DNA of 64,000 bases from Oscillospiraceae bacterium (lineage in GTDB: Bacteria; Bacillota; Clostridia; Oscillospirales; Oscillospiraceae). The stretch is taken from NCBI GenBank assembly GCA_022792945.1, contig JAAWBZ010000073.1:1-64000 (forward strand), written 5' to 3'. Under the pieces are notes generated by a model. The model saw only the letters and a list, made by a program, of their open reading frames with translations, was not told the DNA's origin and did no database searches. Of this stretch, positions 16,411 to 24,656 are shown piece after piece. The position numbers and the translations under genes were made by a program. Position 1 is the stretch's first letter; the number at the start of each line of letters is the position of its first letter.

Positions 16411-17028
16411 TCACCGATCCTTGCTGCGGAACAGGTTGCGCAGCCATTTGAAGAAATATTTCACGCGGTAGATCAGCTTGGCCGCGAAATGAACGATGGG
16501 CGTGCTGGCGTTGATAGCGAAGGTCTTGCCCACGGCTTTGCCGCCCACGGTCAGCGCCGAAACCACCGCTGAGAGAAGCAACCGAAAAAAAGAGGCAGCC
16601 GTGGGCGTAAAGCTGGCGATCACCTGCGCCGCGATCATGGCCGCCGCCGAACCGGAGATGATGCCGCAGATATCGCCCACCACGTCGTTGCAGATGGACG
16701 AGACGCGGTTGGCGTTGCGGATGAGCCGGATGGCCTCGCGGGCCTCTGGGACGTTGCGCGCGGCCATGGAGTGAAAGGGTTTTTCGTCGGCGGTGGTCAC
16801 CGCCACGCCGATAATATCAAAAAGGATGCCCACCAGAACGATCAAAAACAGGACCGCAAACGCAGCCGCCAGCTGCACGCGATCCAGCAAAGAGTCCGAG
16901 AGGAAGGAAAAACAGGCGGAGATCACCACTGTCGTAGCGAAAATGGTGCTGACCCATCGGATGTCCACCCTGCTTCCGGACTCCCGCTTTGATTTTTTTG
17001 TGCTTGCTTCTTTCTCTGATCCTTTCAA
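16411..17028 (-). CDS. oapA: OLE-associated membrane protein OapA
   Basis: The 205-residue protein has a lysine/arginine-rich N terminus (residues 1-22), two membrane segments at about 27-48 and 53-78, a polar central region SMAARNVPEAREAIRLIRNA, then two more hydrophobic segments and a basic tail. Its position immediately after a ~608-nt structured RNA and before dxs is the known location of oapA, encoding the partner of OLE RNA, which forms a membrane-bound ribonucleoprotein in Halalkalibacterium halodurans. It also resembles Mg/Co transporter CorB-type annotations. Start: TTG at 17028 behind AGGAGG; no ATG fits. Identification rests on synteny plus topology, not on a residue alignment. Confidence 0.75.
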   Translation of the reverse strand: MKGSEKEASTKKSKRESGSRVDIRWVSTIFATTVVISACFSFLSDSLLDRVQLAAAFAVLFLIVLVGILFDIIGVAVTTADEKPFHSMAARNVPEAREAIRLIRNANRVSSICNDVVGDICGIISGSAAAMIAAQVIASFTPTAASFFRLLLSAVVSALTVGGKAVGKTFAINASTPIVHFAAKLIYRVKYFFKWLRNLFRSKDR

Positions 17029-17049
17029 AGGAAGCCTCCTGTAACAGTC

Positions 17050-17657
17050 AAAAAAGGCGGCGGCAGATCAAGTAAATCTTACGGCTTAGGTCGGGTTGGA
17101 TTTCCCCAGAGGCAGCCGCTCGTTGCCGATACGGCGGTTTCCCTTTAATGCCAAGGCGGGTCCGTCGCCGGAGCCCGTACCCGATTGCCACTGAGTCCGC
17201 ACTGCAATCCCTGATCCGCCCATGAATTTCATGACAGCCTAGGTGTTTTCCACAACAGGCACGCCGGTCCTTATCCTCTTTTGCAAATATGGTTTCGAGG
17301 GGCAATGTCATCCTGGCGCCATGGCCATGGGCCGGATGCTTAACTCCCCTGTCCCTCCATATCCACGCAAGGCAGGCTACGCTGCACACAGCGCCGAAGC
17401 ACCGCAATGCAGGTTCAACCCTGATTCGTAGGCGGTCCGGGCCCGAGGGCGCGCGGCCGTCCACAAGATCAGGTCTCCACGGTAACAGGGTCGGAAGTCC
17501 CATGCCATTGGGACGCGCCCTGAAACCTTAACCCCCAGCACCCACCCTAAGCTGGGCGCAAAAAGCAAGCACCAGGGACTTCATCGATATGCCCTTTAAA
17601 GGATTTTTAGGCCCTTCTTCGGGAACCGGCAGCACTGACTAGGATACTGCGCCGCCC
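17050..17657 (-). ncRNA. ole: OLE (ornate large extremophilic) RNA
   Basis: The 690-bp interval between ispA and oapA has no credible protein gene but folds extensively. The 5' end GGCGGCGCAG (minus, 17647-17656) can pair with CTGCCGCCGCC at 17056-17066, closing a structure of about 608 nt, and the 3' arm is followed by a T6 run. A strong internal hairpin lies at 17309-17338. The known OLE RNA is about 600 nt, lies between ispA and dxs, and is followed by oapA; all three conditions hold. OLE forms a membrane ribonucleoprotein linked to cold, ethanol and magnesium tolerance. A covariance search was not possible, so this is synteny plus structure. Confidence 0.82.
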
Positions 17658-17661
17658 ATAC

Positions 17662-17690
17662 AGTTTATCACATTATTCAAGAATATACAA
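17662..17690 (-). promoter_or_regulatory. Candidate sigma-A promoter of OLE RNA
   Basis: On minus, TTGTAT (17685-17690) and TAAACT (17662-17667) are 17 bp apart. They lie in a conspicuously AT-rich patch (17660-17710), and the predicted start coincides with the first base of the closing stem. Confidence 0.6.
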
Positions 17691-17719
17691 GAATAATATT
17701 CACGTTTTTCTACAAATTC

Positions 17720-18589
17720 TTATGACTCCCGTCCGGCCAGGTAGTTGGCCAGCTCTGTGAGGAACGCCCGGTCGGCAAAGGGCGAGAGCGCGGCAATGGC
17801 CGCGTCGGTCTGCTCACGGACGATCTCGTGGCAGCGCGCGAGGCCGTAGAGGCGGACAAAGGTGTTTTTCTTCTCGTCCATGCCCACGCGCTTTCCCAGC
17901 TTCTCAAAGTCCCCCTCCACATCCAGAATGTCGTCCTGGGTCTGGAAAGCCAGGCCGATGGCCCGCGCATAGTCCGCCGCGGCGCGCAGCTGCTCCTGTG
18001 AGCCGCCCGCCGCCAGGACGCCCATCTGACAGGCGGCCTTCAAAAGCGCGCCGGTTTTCAGCTCCTGAAGCCGGTGGATGTAGGCCGCGTCCGGTTCCAG
18101 CCGCTCTCCTTCCAGGTCCAGCACCTGTCCGCCTACCATGCCCAGCTCCCCGGCGCACGCCGAGAGCATCCGGAGAACCGCCACCGTCATCTCCGCCGGC
18201 GCGCCGGCCCCCGCCGCCGTCTCAAAGGCAGCCGTCAGCAGCGCGTCGCCGGCCAGGACGGCCATGGCCTCGCCGTAAACCTTGTGGCAGGTCAGCTTGC
18301 CCCGGCGGTAGTCGTCGTTGTCCATGCACGGCAGATCGTCGTGGATGAGGCTGTAGGTGTGGATCATCTCCAGCGCGCACCCAAAGGGCACGGCCTGCCG
18401 CCAGTCTCCGCCGCATACGCGGCAGAACTCCACGGTCAGCACCGGCCGGATGCGCTTGCCTCCGGCCAGGAGGCTGTAGCGCATGGCTTCAAAGAGCCGC
18501 TTCTGGGGCAGATCGTCCGTAAACTGCTCCGCCAAAAAAGCCTCCGCCGCGTCCGCGTAGGTCCGCAGCCGCTGTTTCCAATCATCCAT
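17720..18589 (-). CDS. ispA: Polyprenyl (farnesyl/geranyl) diphosphate synthase
   Basis: The 289-residue trans-prenyltransferase adds isopentenyl diphosphate units to make farnesyl diphosphate. It has the first aspartate-rich motif LIHDDLPCMDNDDYRRG, the second motif FQTQDDILDVEGDFEKLGK, and GGKRIRPVLTVE near residue 45. Start: ATG at 18589, overlapping the xseB stop by 8 nt; a TTG at 18598 is an alternative. It is the last gene before the OLE RNA and belongs to the isoprenoid pathway with dxs downstream. Confidence 0.93.
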   Translation of the reverse strand: MDDWKQRLRTYADAAEAFLAEQFTDDLPQKRLFEAMRYSLLAGGKRIRPVLTVEFCRVCGGDWRQAVPFGCALEMIHTYSLIHDDLPCMDNDDYRRGKLTCHKVYGEAMAVLAGDALLTAAFETAAGAGAPAEMTVAVLRMLSACAGELGMVGGQVLDLEGERLEPDAAYIHRLQELKTGALLKAACQMGVLAAGGSQEQLRAAADYARAIGLAFQTQDDILDVEGDFEKLGKRVGMDEKKNTFVRLYGLARCHEIVREQTDAAIAALSPFADRAFLTELANYLAGRES

Positions 18590-18815
18590 GGGGCTCAAAC
18601 TCCGTTTCCACCGGTGCGCCGTCCGGTCCCTTCATCAGCCGGGCCACCTTCAGCTCCGCCTGGTCCAACAGCGCGTTGCCGCTCTTGGCCAGGGCGGTCC
18701 CCTCCTCGAAGAGGGACAGCGCCTCCTCCAGGGGCAGGTCGCCGGACTCCAGCTTTCTCACGATCTCCTCCAGGCGGCGCAGTCCCGCCTCGAAGCTCTT
18801 GGATGCCTCACTCAT
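18582..18815 (-). CDS. xseB: Exodeoxyribonuclease VII small subunit
   Basis: The 77-residue protein is typical for XseB: SFEAGLRRLEEIVRKLESGD and LPLEEALSLFEEGTAL form the conserved helical hairpin. It binds XseA to make the ExoVII complex, which degrades single-stranded DNA to oligonucleotides. The start overlaps the xseA end by 8 nt and its stop overlaps the ispA start. Confidence 0.93.
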   Translation of the reverse strand: MSEASKSFEAGLRRLEEIVRKLESGDLPLEEALSLFEEGTALAKSGNALLDQAELKVARLMKGPDGAPVETEFEPHG

Positions 18816-20022
18816 GGTTCGTTTCCTCCTGGATGGTTGTGACGCGGGCGTCGGCGCTGCCGTCCGAGAGCCGGATGCGCACCGTGCCGCCCACCGATAA
18901 ATCTCCGGTCGATTTGACGATTTTCTCCCCGCTGCGGACCACGCTGTAGCCCCTGGCCAGCACCTTGAGGGGACTCAGGGCGTCCAGTGCCGCGGCGAGA
19001 GCCGTGAAGCGCTGCCGCTGGCCGTCCAGCCGGTGGCGCGTGGCGGCGATCACCCGGGTCTCCAGATGCGCCAGCGCTTTGCGCCGGTCCTCCACATAGT
19101 AGGTAGGGCTTTGCAGCACCCGGCGACCGGACAGGTCCGTGAGCCGCTGCCGGGCAAAGGCCAGCCGCTTTTCCACCGCCTCAGTCATCCGCCCCGCCAG
19201 GGCGTCGATCCGCTGCCGCAGCTCCGCCTGGTCCGGGGCGATCAGCTCCGCGCCGTTGGAGGGCGTCGCCGCCCGGACGTCGGCTACATAGTCCGCGATG
19301 GTCACGTCCGGCTCATGCCCCACCGCCGAGACCACCGGAATTTCCGAGAGGTAAATAGCCCGGGCCACGCGCTCGTCGTTGAAGGCCCACAGGTCCTCAA
19401 TGGACCCGCCGCCGCGGCCGGTGAGGATCACGTCGGCGACCTGGCAGCGGTTGGCATACCGGATGGCCCCAACGATCTCCGGCGGCGCCTCCTCTCCCTG
19501 GACGCGCACCGGAAGGATCACCACCCGGCTCAGGGGGTAGCGCTTACCCAGCACCCGCAGGATGTCGTGGACCGCCGCGCCGGCGCCGGAGGTGATGACG
19601 GCGATCCGGTGGGGAAACGGCGGCAGGGGCTTCTTGTGGGCCTGGTCGAAGAGACCCTCCGCCTGGAGCTTCGCCTTGAGCTGCTCAAAGGCCACATGGA
19701 GGTCGCCCACCCCCTCCGGCGTCAGGCTCTCGCAATACAGCTGGTACGCGCCGTCCCGGGGATAGATTGTGATGCGGCCCACCGCCAGCACCTGCATGCC
19801 GTTTTCCGGCCGGAAGCGCAGCCGTGCGGCGCTTCCCCGGAACATCACGCACCGCAGCGCTCCCTCGGCATCCTTCATGGTGAAATAGTGGTGCCCCGAG
19901 GGGTAGACTTTATAGTTGCTCAGCTCCCCCCGGATGCACAGTGTGCCCAGAAAGGGGTCTGAATCGAACTTATCCTTTAAATAGGCGTTGATCTGGGAGA
20001 CTTCATAGATTCGTTCATCCAT
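18808..20022 (-). CDS. xseA: Exodeoxyribonuclease VII large subunit
   Basis: This 404-residue nuclease subunit has an N-terminal OB-fold (residues 5-100, with LGTLCIRGELSNYKVYPSGH) and a catalytic domain. The latter shows AVITSGAGAAVHDILRVLGK, DVILTGRGGGSIEDLWAFND and PVVSAVGHEPDVTIADYVAD, and a helical C terminus for XseB binding. Start: of two ATGs six bases apart, the one at 20022 is correctly spaced from GGAG; the first abuts it. It overlaps the upstream Kae1-like gene by 8 nt. Confidence 0.93.
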   Translation of the reverse strand: MDERIYEVSQINAYLKDKFDSDPFLGTLCIRGELSNYKVYPSGHHYFTMKDAEGALRCVMFRGSAARLRFRPENGMQVLAVGRITIYPRDGAYQLYCESLTPEGVGDLHVAFEQLKAKLQAEGLFDQAHKKPLPPFPHRIAVITSGAGAAVHDILRVLGKRYPLSRVVILPVRVQGEEAPPEIVGAIRYANRCQVADVILTGRGGGSIEDLWAFNDERVARAIYLSEIPVVSAVGHEPDVTIADYVADVRAATPSNGAELIAPDQAELRQRIDALAGRMTEAVEKRLAFARQRLTDLSGRRVLQSPTYYVEDRRKALAHLETRVIAATRHRLDGQRQRFTALAAALDALSPLKVLARGYSVVRSGEKIVKSTGDLSVGGTVRIRLSDGSADARVTTIQEETNHE

Positions 20023-20944
20023 TTTCATGCTCCTGCCGCCAGGCGAGCACGGCAGCTCCCATGGCGTTGTCCGTAGAATATTCCGGGGCGCAGAACACGG
20101 CGTCCAGGTCCGAGAGCGCCTCGCGCAGCAACGCGTTGGACGCCACACCGCCGGAAAACACCACCGGCAGGCCCGGATACCGCGCCAGGGCCTGCTCTGT
20201 CGCCCGGCGCACCGCGCCGATCACCGAGCGGAGGGCAAAGGCCGCCGTCTCGCAGGGCGGCGCGCCGGTCCCGGCGAACTTCTGCACCTGGTTCTCTACC
20301 CCGGAGAGGGAGAATTCCAAATCCCGGCACCGGATCCGGAACGCCGACTGCCCCGCCGCCTCCCGGCTCATGGCGTCCAATGCCTTACCCGCCGGGAACG
20401 GCAGGCCCAGCAGCTTCCCGGTGCGGTCGATCAGCTGCCCGGCAGAGATGTCGGTGGTGCCGCCGATCCGCGACGCGCGGACACTCCGGTCCTCCGGCTC
20501 CACCCACAGCAGCTCCGTGGTGCCGCCGGAGAGGTGCCACGCCAGGTGCGGTGTCTCCAGCAGCTCCATCCGCCCCGCCGACCAGAGGGACGCGGCGATG
20601 TGCCCCTGCTGGTGGGCGCACCGGTGCAGCGGCACACCCAGCGCCGCGGCCAGCACCTCCGCCTGGGACGCCCCCGCCAGAAAGCACGGCATGTACGAGC
20701 CCTCCACCGCCCTGGGCTGCGTGCTGACGCCCACGGCCTCGATCCTGGGCCGGCCCGCCTGCTCCAGCAGCTGCACGAACAGCGCCGGCAGGCGCTGGAC
20801 GTGGGCAAAGAGCGCCTCGCTCTGCCGGAGTCCCAGCGTCCCCGCCCTCACATCCAGCAGCCGCGAGCAGTTCACGCCCCCCGCCCCGTCAAAGACGGCC
20901 ACGGAGGTGGTATAGTTGCTGGTGTCGATGCCCAGACACGTCAT
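20015..20944 (-). CDS. Kae1/TsaD-like paralogue (peptidase M22 family)
   Basis: This 309-residue ASKHA-fold protein starts CLGIDTSNYTTSVAVFDG. It has a metal-site HQQGH near residue 113 where TsaD normally has HMEGH, then LSGGTTELLWV and a C-terminal YSTDNAMGAAVL. The family includes TsaD, which makes threonylcarbamoyl-A37 in tRNA, but the shorter length and altered motifs suggest a paralogue rather than TsaD itself. Its role is unknown. It occupies the folD position of the Bacillus operon, between nusB and xseA, and overlaps both neighbours. A separate true tsaD is expected elsewhere. Confidence 0.75.
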   Translation of the reverse strand: MTCLGIDTSNYTTSVAVFDGAGGVNCSRLLDVRAGTLGLRQSEALFAHVQRLPALFVQLLEQAGRPRIEAVGVSTQPRAVEGSYMPCFLAGASQAEVLAAALGVPLHRCAHQQGHIAASLWSAGRMELLETPHLAWHLSGGTTELLWVEPEDRSVRASRIGGTTDISAGQLIDRTGKLLGLPFPAGKALDAMSREAAGQSAFRIRCRDLEFSLSGVENQVQKFAGTGAPPCETAAFALRSVIGAVRRATEQALARYPGLPVVFSGGVASNALLREALSDLDAVFCAPEYSTDNAMGAAVLAWRQEHENG

Positions 20945-21387
20945 GCGTCCGCCCCGCGGACGAAGCTGCCCAGAATGCCGTTGACAAAGGCCACCGTGTC
21001 CTCATCCTCATACTTCCGCGTCAGCTCCACCGCCTCGCTGATGGCCGCGCCGGTGGGGACGTCGTCCACGTAGAGGATCTCGTACATGGCCAGCTCCAGA
21101 ATGGCCCGGACCAGGACGCTGATGCGCTCCAGCCGCCAGCCAATGGCGTATCGGGCGATGTAGCCCTCCAGCTCCTCCCGCCGCGCTGCAATGCCGCCGA
21201 CGGTGCCGCGGATATAGGCCATCTGCTTGCGGCTGGGCCGCTCGGCGTAGACGTCGTTCTCCTCCTGGAGCGTTTCGTAGTAGCCGTCGGCAAACCGGGT
21301 GACGATGGCCTCGTCCGGCGACTCCTTGGTATAGTGCATGTGGAAAATCAGATGGATCACGATCTCCCGCGCGTTGATTCTGGTCAT
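20941..21387 (-). CDS. nusB: Transcription antitermination factor NusB
   Basis: The 148-residue all-helical protein binds boxA RNA with S10 in rRNA antitermination complexes. N-terminal INAREIVIHLIFHM and the C-terminal segment ILELAMYEILYVDDVPTGAAI with a following NGILGSFV match the family. It is slightly longer than usual because of an insert around residues 30-50. It is the first gene of the block that runs to recN. Confidence 0.88.
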   Translation of the reverse strand: MTRINAREIVIHLIFHMHYTKESPDEAIVTRFADGYYETLQEENDVYAERPSRKQMAYIRGTVGGIAARREELEGYIARYAIGWRLERISVLVRAILELAMYEILYVDDVPTGAAISEAVELTRKYEDEDTVAFVNGILGSFVRGADA

Positions 21388-21416
21388 AATCTCTTCTCCC
21401 GTCCAGTAATACCACC

Positions 21417-21445
21417 ATTATACAAAAAAAAACCAAAAAAATAAA
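21417..21445 (-). promoter_or_regulatory. Candidate promoter of the nusB-recN block
   Basis: On minus, a perfect TATAAT (21417-21422) is embedded in long T-tracts, with a weak TTTATT at the -35 position (21440-21445), 17 bp apart. The T-tracts may act as an UP-like element. Confidence 0.45.
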
Positions 21446-21488
21446 CCCCTGTTTGCGCCCATCCGCAGTTTTTTCCCGGGACGCACCC

Positions 21489-21519
21489 GAAGCCTGCCGG
21501 AGATCATCCGGCAGGCTTC
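21489..21519. terminator. Hairpin between the Asp23 gene and nusB
   Basis: A 13-bp perfect stem GAAGCCTGCCGGA / TCCGGCAGGCTTC has a GATCA loop. No strong T-tract follows on minus, so it may be a partial terminator. The arm AGCCTGCCGG recurs in the terminator at 32441-32485. Confidence 0.5.
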
Positions 21520-21529
21520 CTGAGCGGGT

Positions 21530-21910
21530 TCATTTTTTGCTGGCCTTGGGCAAGGTGACGCCGCAGATGTCCACGTTAACGCACTGGACGGGCTGTCCGG
21601 TCATGGACTCCACAGCGGTAGAGACCTTCTCCTGCACGTTTCTGGCGATCTCCACCACACTGTAGCCGTAGGCAGCCACCACAAAGCAGTCGATGGCGAT
21701 CACGTCGCCGGCCAAAGAGAGCCGGATACCCTTCCCCAGGCTCTTGCGCCCCAGCATCTCGGCGATGTTGGAGCCGAGATTGCCGTTGAGACCGCAGACG
21801 CCCTCCACCTCGGTGGCAGCCATGGCAGCGATGGCGGCGATCACCTCCCCGGAGATGTGAACAGAGCCGTTTTCCAGGACTGCGGACAGATAATCCTTGT
21901 TTTCACCCAT
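21530..21910 (-). CDS. Asp23/Gls24 (YqhY-type) envelope-stress protein
   Basis: This 126-residue protein has the Asp23 pattern: SVHISGEVIAAIAAMAATEV, then VEGVCGL and the C-terminal ESMTGQPVQCVNVDICGV. In Bacillus the homologue YqhY is encoded between accC and nusB and is linked to acetyl-CoA carboxylase control. Here it follows spoIIIAH and no accBC is present, so that link is doubtful. Start: ATG at 21910 behind GGAGGG; the upstream start at 21934 is less likely. Confidence 0.85.
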   Translation of the reverse strand: MGENKDYLSAVLENGSVHISGEVIAAIAAMAATEVEGVCGLNGNLGSNIAEMLGRKSLGKGIRLSLAGDVIAIDCFVVAAYGYSVVEIARNVQEKVSTAVESMTGQPVQCVNVDICGVTLPKASKK

Positions 21911-21963
21911 GGGGATCCCTCCTGTCCCGTCCATTTTACCACATTTTCGAAAAATTACAACCG

Positions 21964-22524
21964 CTATTTCACCTCGATCACCCGGATCTGGTCCAGGGTG
22001 TAGTCGGACTGGGAGGTGACGATATCGGAGATCAGCGCCACGTCCGTCGGGTCCAGCCCCTCGGCCGGGGCGGAGACAGCTACGGAGATGTTGTCATCGT
22101 TCATGTAGGCCACACAGTCCTCAAAGCCCTTGGCGATAACCAGGCTCTCGATCTGGGACTCGGCCAGGGCGGTGCCTACGATTTCATTCAGCTCGCCGGA
22201 GGCCGCGGAGGCGTCCTCGTCCTCTCCGGCGTAGGCCATGGCCTCCTGCAGCGTCTCCACGGCGTTGTCCCGGGCGGTTTGGCGGCTGAGTCGCACCTCG
22301 GCAAAGTAGTCCGACACGGTCTTGACCTCCGTTCCCGCTGTCTGCACCAGACCATCGCCGCCGTCCTCGTCCAGGATGAGGTTGCTGCCCATGACCTTCT
22401 CTGTGTCCAGCGCGTCGGCCAGATCCGCGGTGGACCGCTGGTTGTACGACCAGTTGAGATAAATGCCGGCGCAGACAAACACCAGCACTGCCGCCACCAC
22501 CGCATTGCGCTTCCAATTTTTCAT
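21964..22524 (-). CDS. spoIIIAH: Stage III sporulation protein AH
   Basis: The 186-residue protein has a single N-terminal membrane helix (residues 8-27) and a C-terminal EscJ/YscJ-like domain containing SQIESLVIAKGFEDCVAYMN. In the sporulating cell SpoIIIAH in the mother-cell membrane binds SpoIIQ in the forespore membrane to form the feeding-tube channel across the septum. An acidic linker sits at residues 45-120. It is the last spoIIIA gene. RBS AGGAGG precedes ATG. Confidence 0.92.
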   Translation of the reverse strand: MKNWKRNAVVAAVLVFVCAGIYLNWSYNQRSTADLADALDTEKVMGSNLILDEDGGDGLVQTAGTEVKTVSDYFAEVRLSRQTARDNAVETLQEAMAYAGEDEDASAASGELNEIVGTALAESQIESLVIAKGFEDCVAYMNDDNISVAVSAPAEGLDPTDVALISDIVTSQSDYTLDQIRVIEVK

Positions 22525-22540
22525 TGTGACTTCCTCCTGC

Positions 22541-23083
22541 TCATTTCATTTTAATCACTGTGATTTTATCCGCCCCCAGCCCCGTGAGGCTGGAAACGGC
22601 ATTCACCAAATCAAGCCGGACCGCCGGGCTTCCGGCCCCGTCGGAGACGATCAGCGCCCCCTGGAAGGTGGGGCTGTAGCTCTGCACCGCCACCGGCGCG
22701 CCCTGGCTCCCGGCGGAGGTCATCACGGTCTCCAGCGTTGTCCTGGTCTGCCGGTCGTCCTGACCGGTGCGGATCTCCTGGGTGGTGTCGGTCTGGTAGA
22801 CCGTCCGCACACCCGAGGCGTAGCGCAGCATCACCCGCACGCGCCCCGCGCCCTCCACCTGGCTGAGGATCTCCTCCAGCCGGGCCTCCAGGTCGGTCAG
22901 CTCCTCGTCCGCGGTCTCGCCGGGGACCGCCGGAGCCTGCGGTGCTTCGGCGGCGTCGGCGGTTTGGCGCTTGGGGATCAGCAGCAGGACCAGGCCCAGC
23001 AGCAGCACCGCCAGGGGGTATTTCAGCGCGCCCAGCTTTGCCCCGGCCCGCCGCAGCGTCTCGTTCCAGTCATTGTGCTTCAT
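22541..23083 (-). CDS. spoIIIAG: Stage III sporulation protein AG
   Basis: This 180-residue protein has one transmembrane helix (residues 22-38) and a soluble ring-building domain. In it, LEARLEEILSQVEGAGRVRVMLRYASG and later GALIVSDGAGSPAVRLDLVN are family traits. It forms the large oligomeric ring of the SpoIIIA-SpoIIQ channel. It overlaps the spoIIIAF end by 14 nt. Confidence 0.92.
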   Translation of the reverse strand: MKHNDWNETLRRAGAKLGALKYPLAVLLLGLVLLLIPKRQTADAAEAPQAPAVPGETADEELTDLEARLEEILSQVEGAGRVRVMLRYASGVRTVYQTDTTQEIRTGQDDRQTRTTLETVMTSAGSQGAPVAVQSYSPTFQGALIVSDGAGSPAVRLDLVNAVSSLTGLGADKITVIKMK

Positions 23084-23564
23084 CTGTGTGCCACTCCTGT
23101 CGTTCCTCCGGGACAGCCAGCTCCTGCTCCAGCGCCCGGGTCATGCGGCTGCGCTGCTCCGGGGTAAACGTGCCGGCGATGGTCACGCGGTAGGGATAGG
23201 GATAGGTCCCGTCGCACCGGACCTCTGCCGTCACATGGGCCAGCTCCATGCCCAGTGTGTCTGCTTTGTCCCATATATATGCTTCGGTTTTCTCCTTTAT
23301 GATGTCCGCGATGAGTTCGGTGCTGTCCGCCTCAATCTCCCCGGCGGCGGCCTCCGCGCTGACGCGGACCCGGGCCAGGGACTGGGCCATGGCGTCGAAG
23401 TCCAGGCGCGCCACCGGCCCGATGGCCGCCAGGATCACCGCCAGCCCGCAGAGGAATTTCAGCGTCCTGTGCACCGCCCCCTCCGGCGTCAGCGCCAGTA
23501 CCACGCCGGAGAGCAGCGCAATGGACACCACCGAGATGAGATAATTCCGCACCGCCTCGTTCAT
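23070..23564 (-). CDS. spoIIIAF: Stage III sporulation protein AF
   Basis: The 164-residue protein has two membrane helices at residues 8-25 and 33-52, then a soluble domain with RVTIAGTFTPEQRSRM at the end. Ring-forming EscJ-like folds are established for the family. Start: ATG at 23564 overlaps the spoIIIAE stop. The open frame extends far upstream through an antisense-like reading, which is not coding. RBS is not obvious; translation is probably coupled. Confidence 0.9.
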   Translation of the reverse strand: MNEAVRNYLISVVSIALLSGVVLALTPEGAVHRTLKFLCGLAVILAAIGPVARLDFDAMAQSLARVRVSAEAAAGEIEADSTELIADIIKEKTEAYIWDKADTLGMELAHVTAEVRCDGTYPYPYRVTIAGTFTPEQRSRMTRALEQELAVPEERQEWHTDEAQ

Positions 23565-24655
23565 GGCGTCACCGCCTGGATGGAGCAGACGCAGGAAATC
23601 AGCAGCATGAAGCCGCACGCGCCGGTCATGCCCATGAGGAAGCCCATGGCTGTGGAGAGGCTTTCGATGAGGCCGATCAGCGGCTTCTCCCCGACAGTGG
23701 CGCAGAGCGCCGCCGTCAGCTTCAGCACCAGGTGCTGCACCCCCAGCCGCAGCAGCGGCATCAGGCAGATGGCCAGCACCGCCAGCATACCGAACACCCC
23801 CGCCGCGCTCTTGAGCACCTGCGCGCTGACCAGCACGGTCTCCGAGGCGTCGGAGATCATCCCGCCCACCACCGGCACCATGGAGCTGACCGCCAGCTTG
23901 GCCGCCTTGAGCGCCGCGCCGTCGCTGACGCCGGCAATGACGCCAGAGAGGCTGAGATACCCGGTGAACAGGAACACCGCCAGCTTCAGGGCGTTGGTAA
24001 GCACCCACTTGCCGAACTCCTGGAGCCGCGAGAGCGTCTGGTTGCCCAGCACTGCGTTGGCCGCGGACACGGCGATGAAGGCGTAGAGCAACGGGATCAG
24101 CAGGCGGTTGATGAGCCCCATCAGCAGCGTGGACACAAAGACCGTGGCGACGTAGATGGCGCTGCCGGCCATGGCCCCGCCGCTGGCGATGGTGGCTGAG
24201 GCCAGCACCGGCAGGAGCAGGGCCGTGAAGCTCTGCAGCTGTGCCAGCGTCTCGCGGCCGAGGCCCACCATGGCCCGCAGGTTCGTCACGTTGAGCAGCG
24301 TGATGGCCAGCGCGCCCGCCAGCAGCACCGCATTGCGCGAAAGCTTGGTCTCCATCTGCGTCACCATGGCGCAGAGGATCACCACCGCCAGAATGGACAC
24401 CGCCGTCCGGATACTGTCCAGCAAAAGCGCGTCGGCGCGGGAGACGGCCTTGGTCAAAATAGCCTCGATGCCGTCGGCAAAGCTGCCGGGAGCCACGGGC
24501 GAGACATCGGGCATCAGCTCCGCGGCTTCGCCCTCCAGCGTCCGGTCCAGGCGGTCCATGCCGAACTGCTGCGCCTGCGCCTCGGTCACATCTACCGCCC
24601 CCGCAGGCGCGGCCAGCGCCAGCACGCAGAGCAGCAGGCATATCATTTGTTTCAT
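23561..24655 (-). CDS. spoIIIAE: Stage III sporulation protein AE
   Basis: The 364-residue protein begins with a signal-like helix (LLLCVLALAAPAGA) and contains about seven membrane segments. A central LSLSGVIAGVSDGAALKAAK and SSMVPVVGGMISDASETVL are typical. It forms part of the channel export core. RBS GGGAGG precedes ATG at 24655. Confidence 0.92.
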   Translation of the reverse strand: MKQMICLLLCVLALAAPAGAVDVTEAQAQQFGMDRLDRTLEGEAAELMPDVSPVAPGSFADGIEAILTKAVSRADALLLDSIRTAVSILAVVILCAMVTQMETKLSRNAVLLAGALAITLLNVTNLRAMVGLGRETLAQLQSFTALLLPVLASATIASGGAMAGSAIYVATVFVSTLLMGLINRLLIPLLYAFIAVSAANAVLGNQTLSRLQEFGKWVLTNALKLAVFLFTGYLSLSGVIAGVSDGAALKAAKLAVSSMVPVVGGMISDASETVLVSAQVLKSAAGVFGMLAVLAICLMPLLRLGVQHLVLKLTAALCATVGEKPLIGLIESLSTAMGFLMGMTGACGFMLLISCVCSIQAVTP

Positions 24656-24656
24656 T

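Noticed and set aside
17048-17503. 151-codon minus-strand open frame and short plus frames in the OLE region
   Set aside because: Composition is unlike the genome's coding sequence and the region is explained by a structured RNA.
23565-24641. Long in-frame extension upstream of spoIIIAF
   Set aside because: It overlaps spoIIIAE in another frame; the family start fits ATG at 23564.
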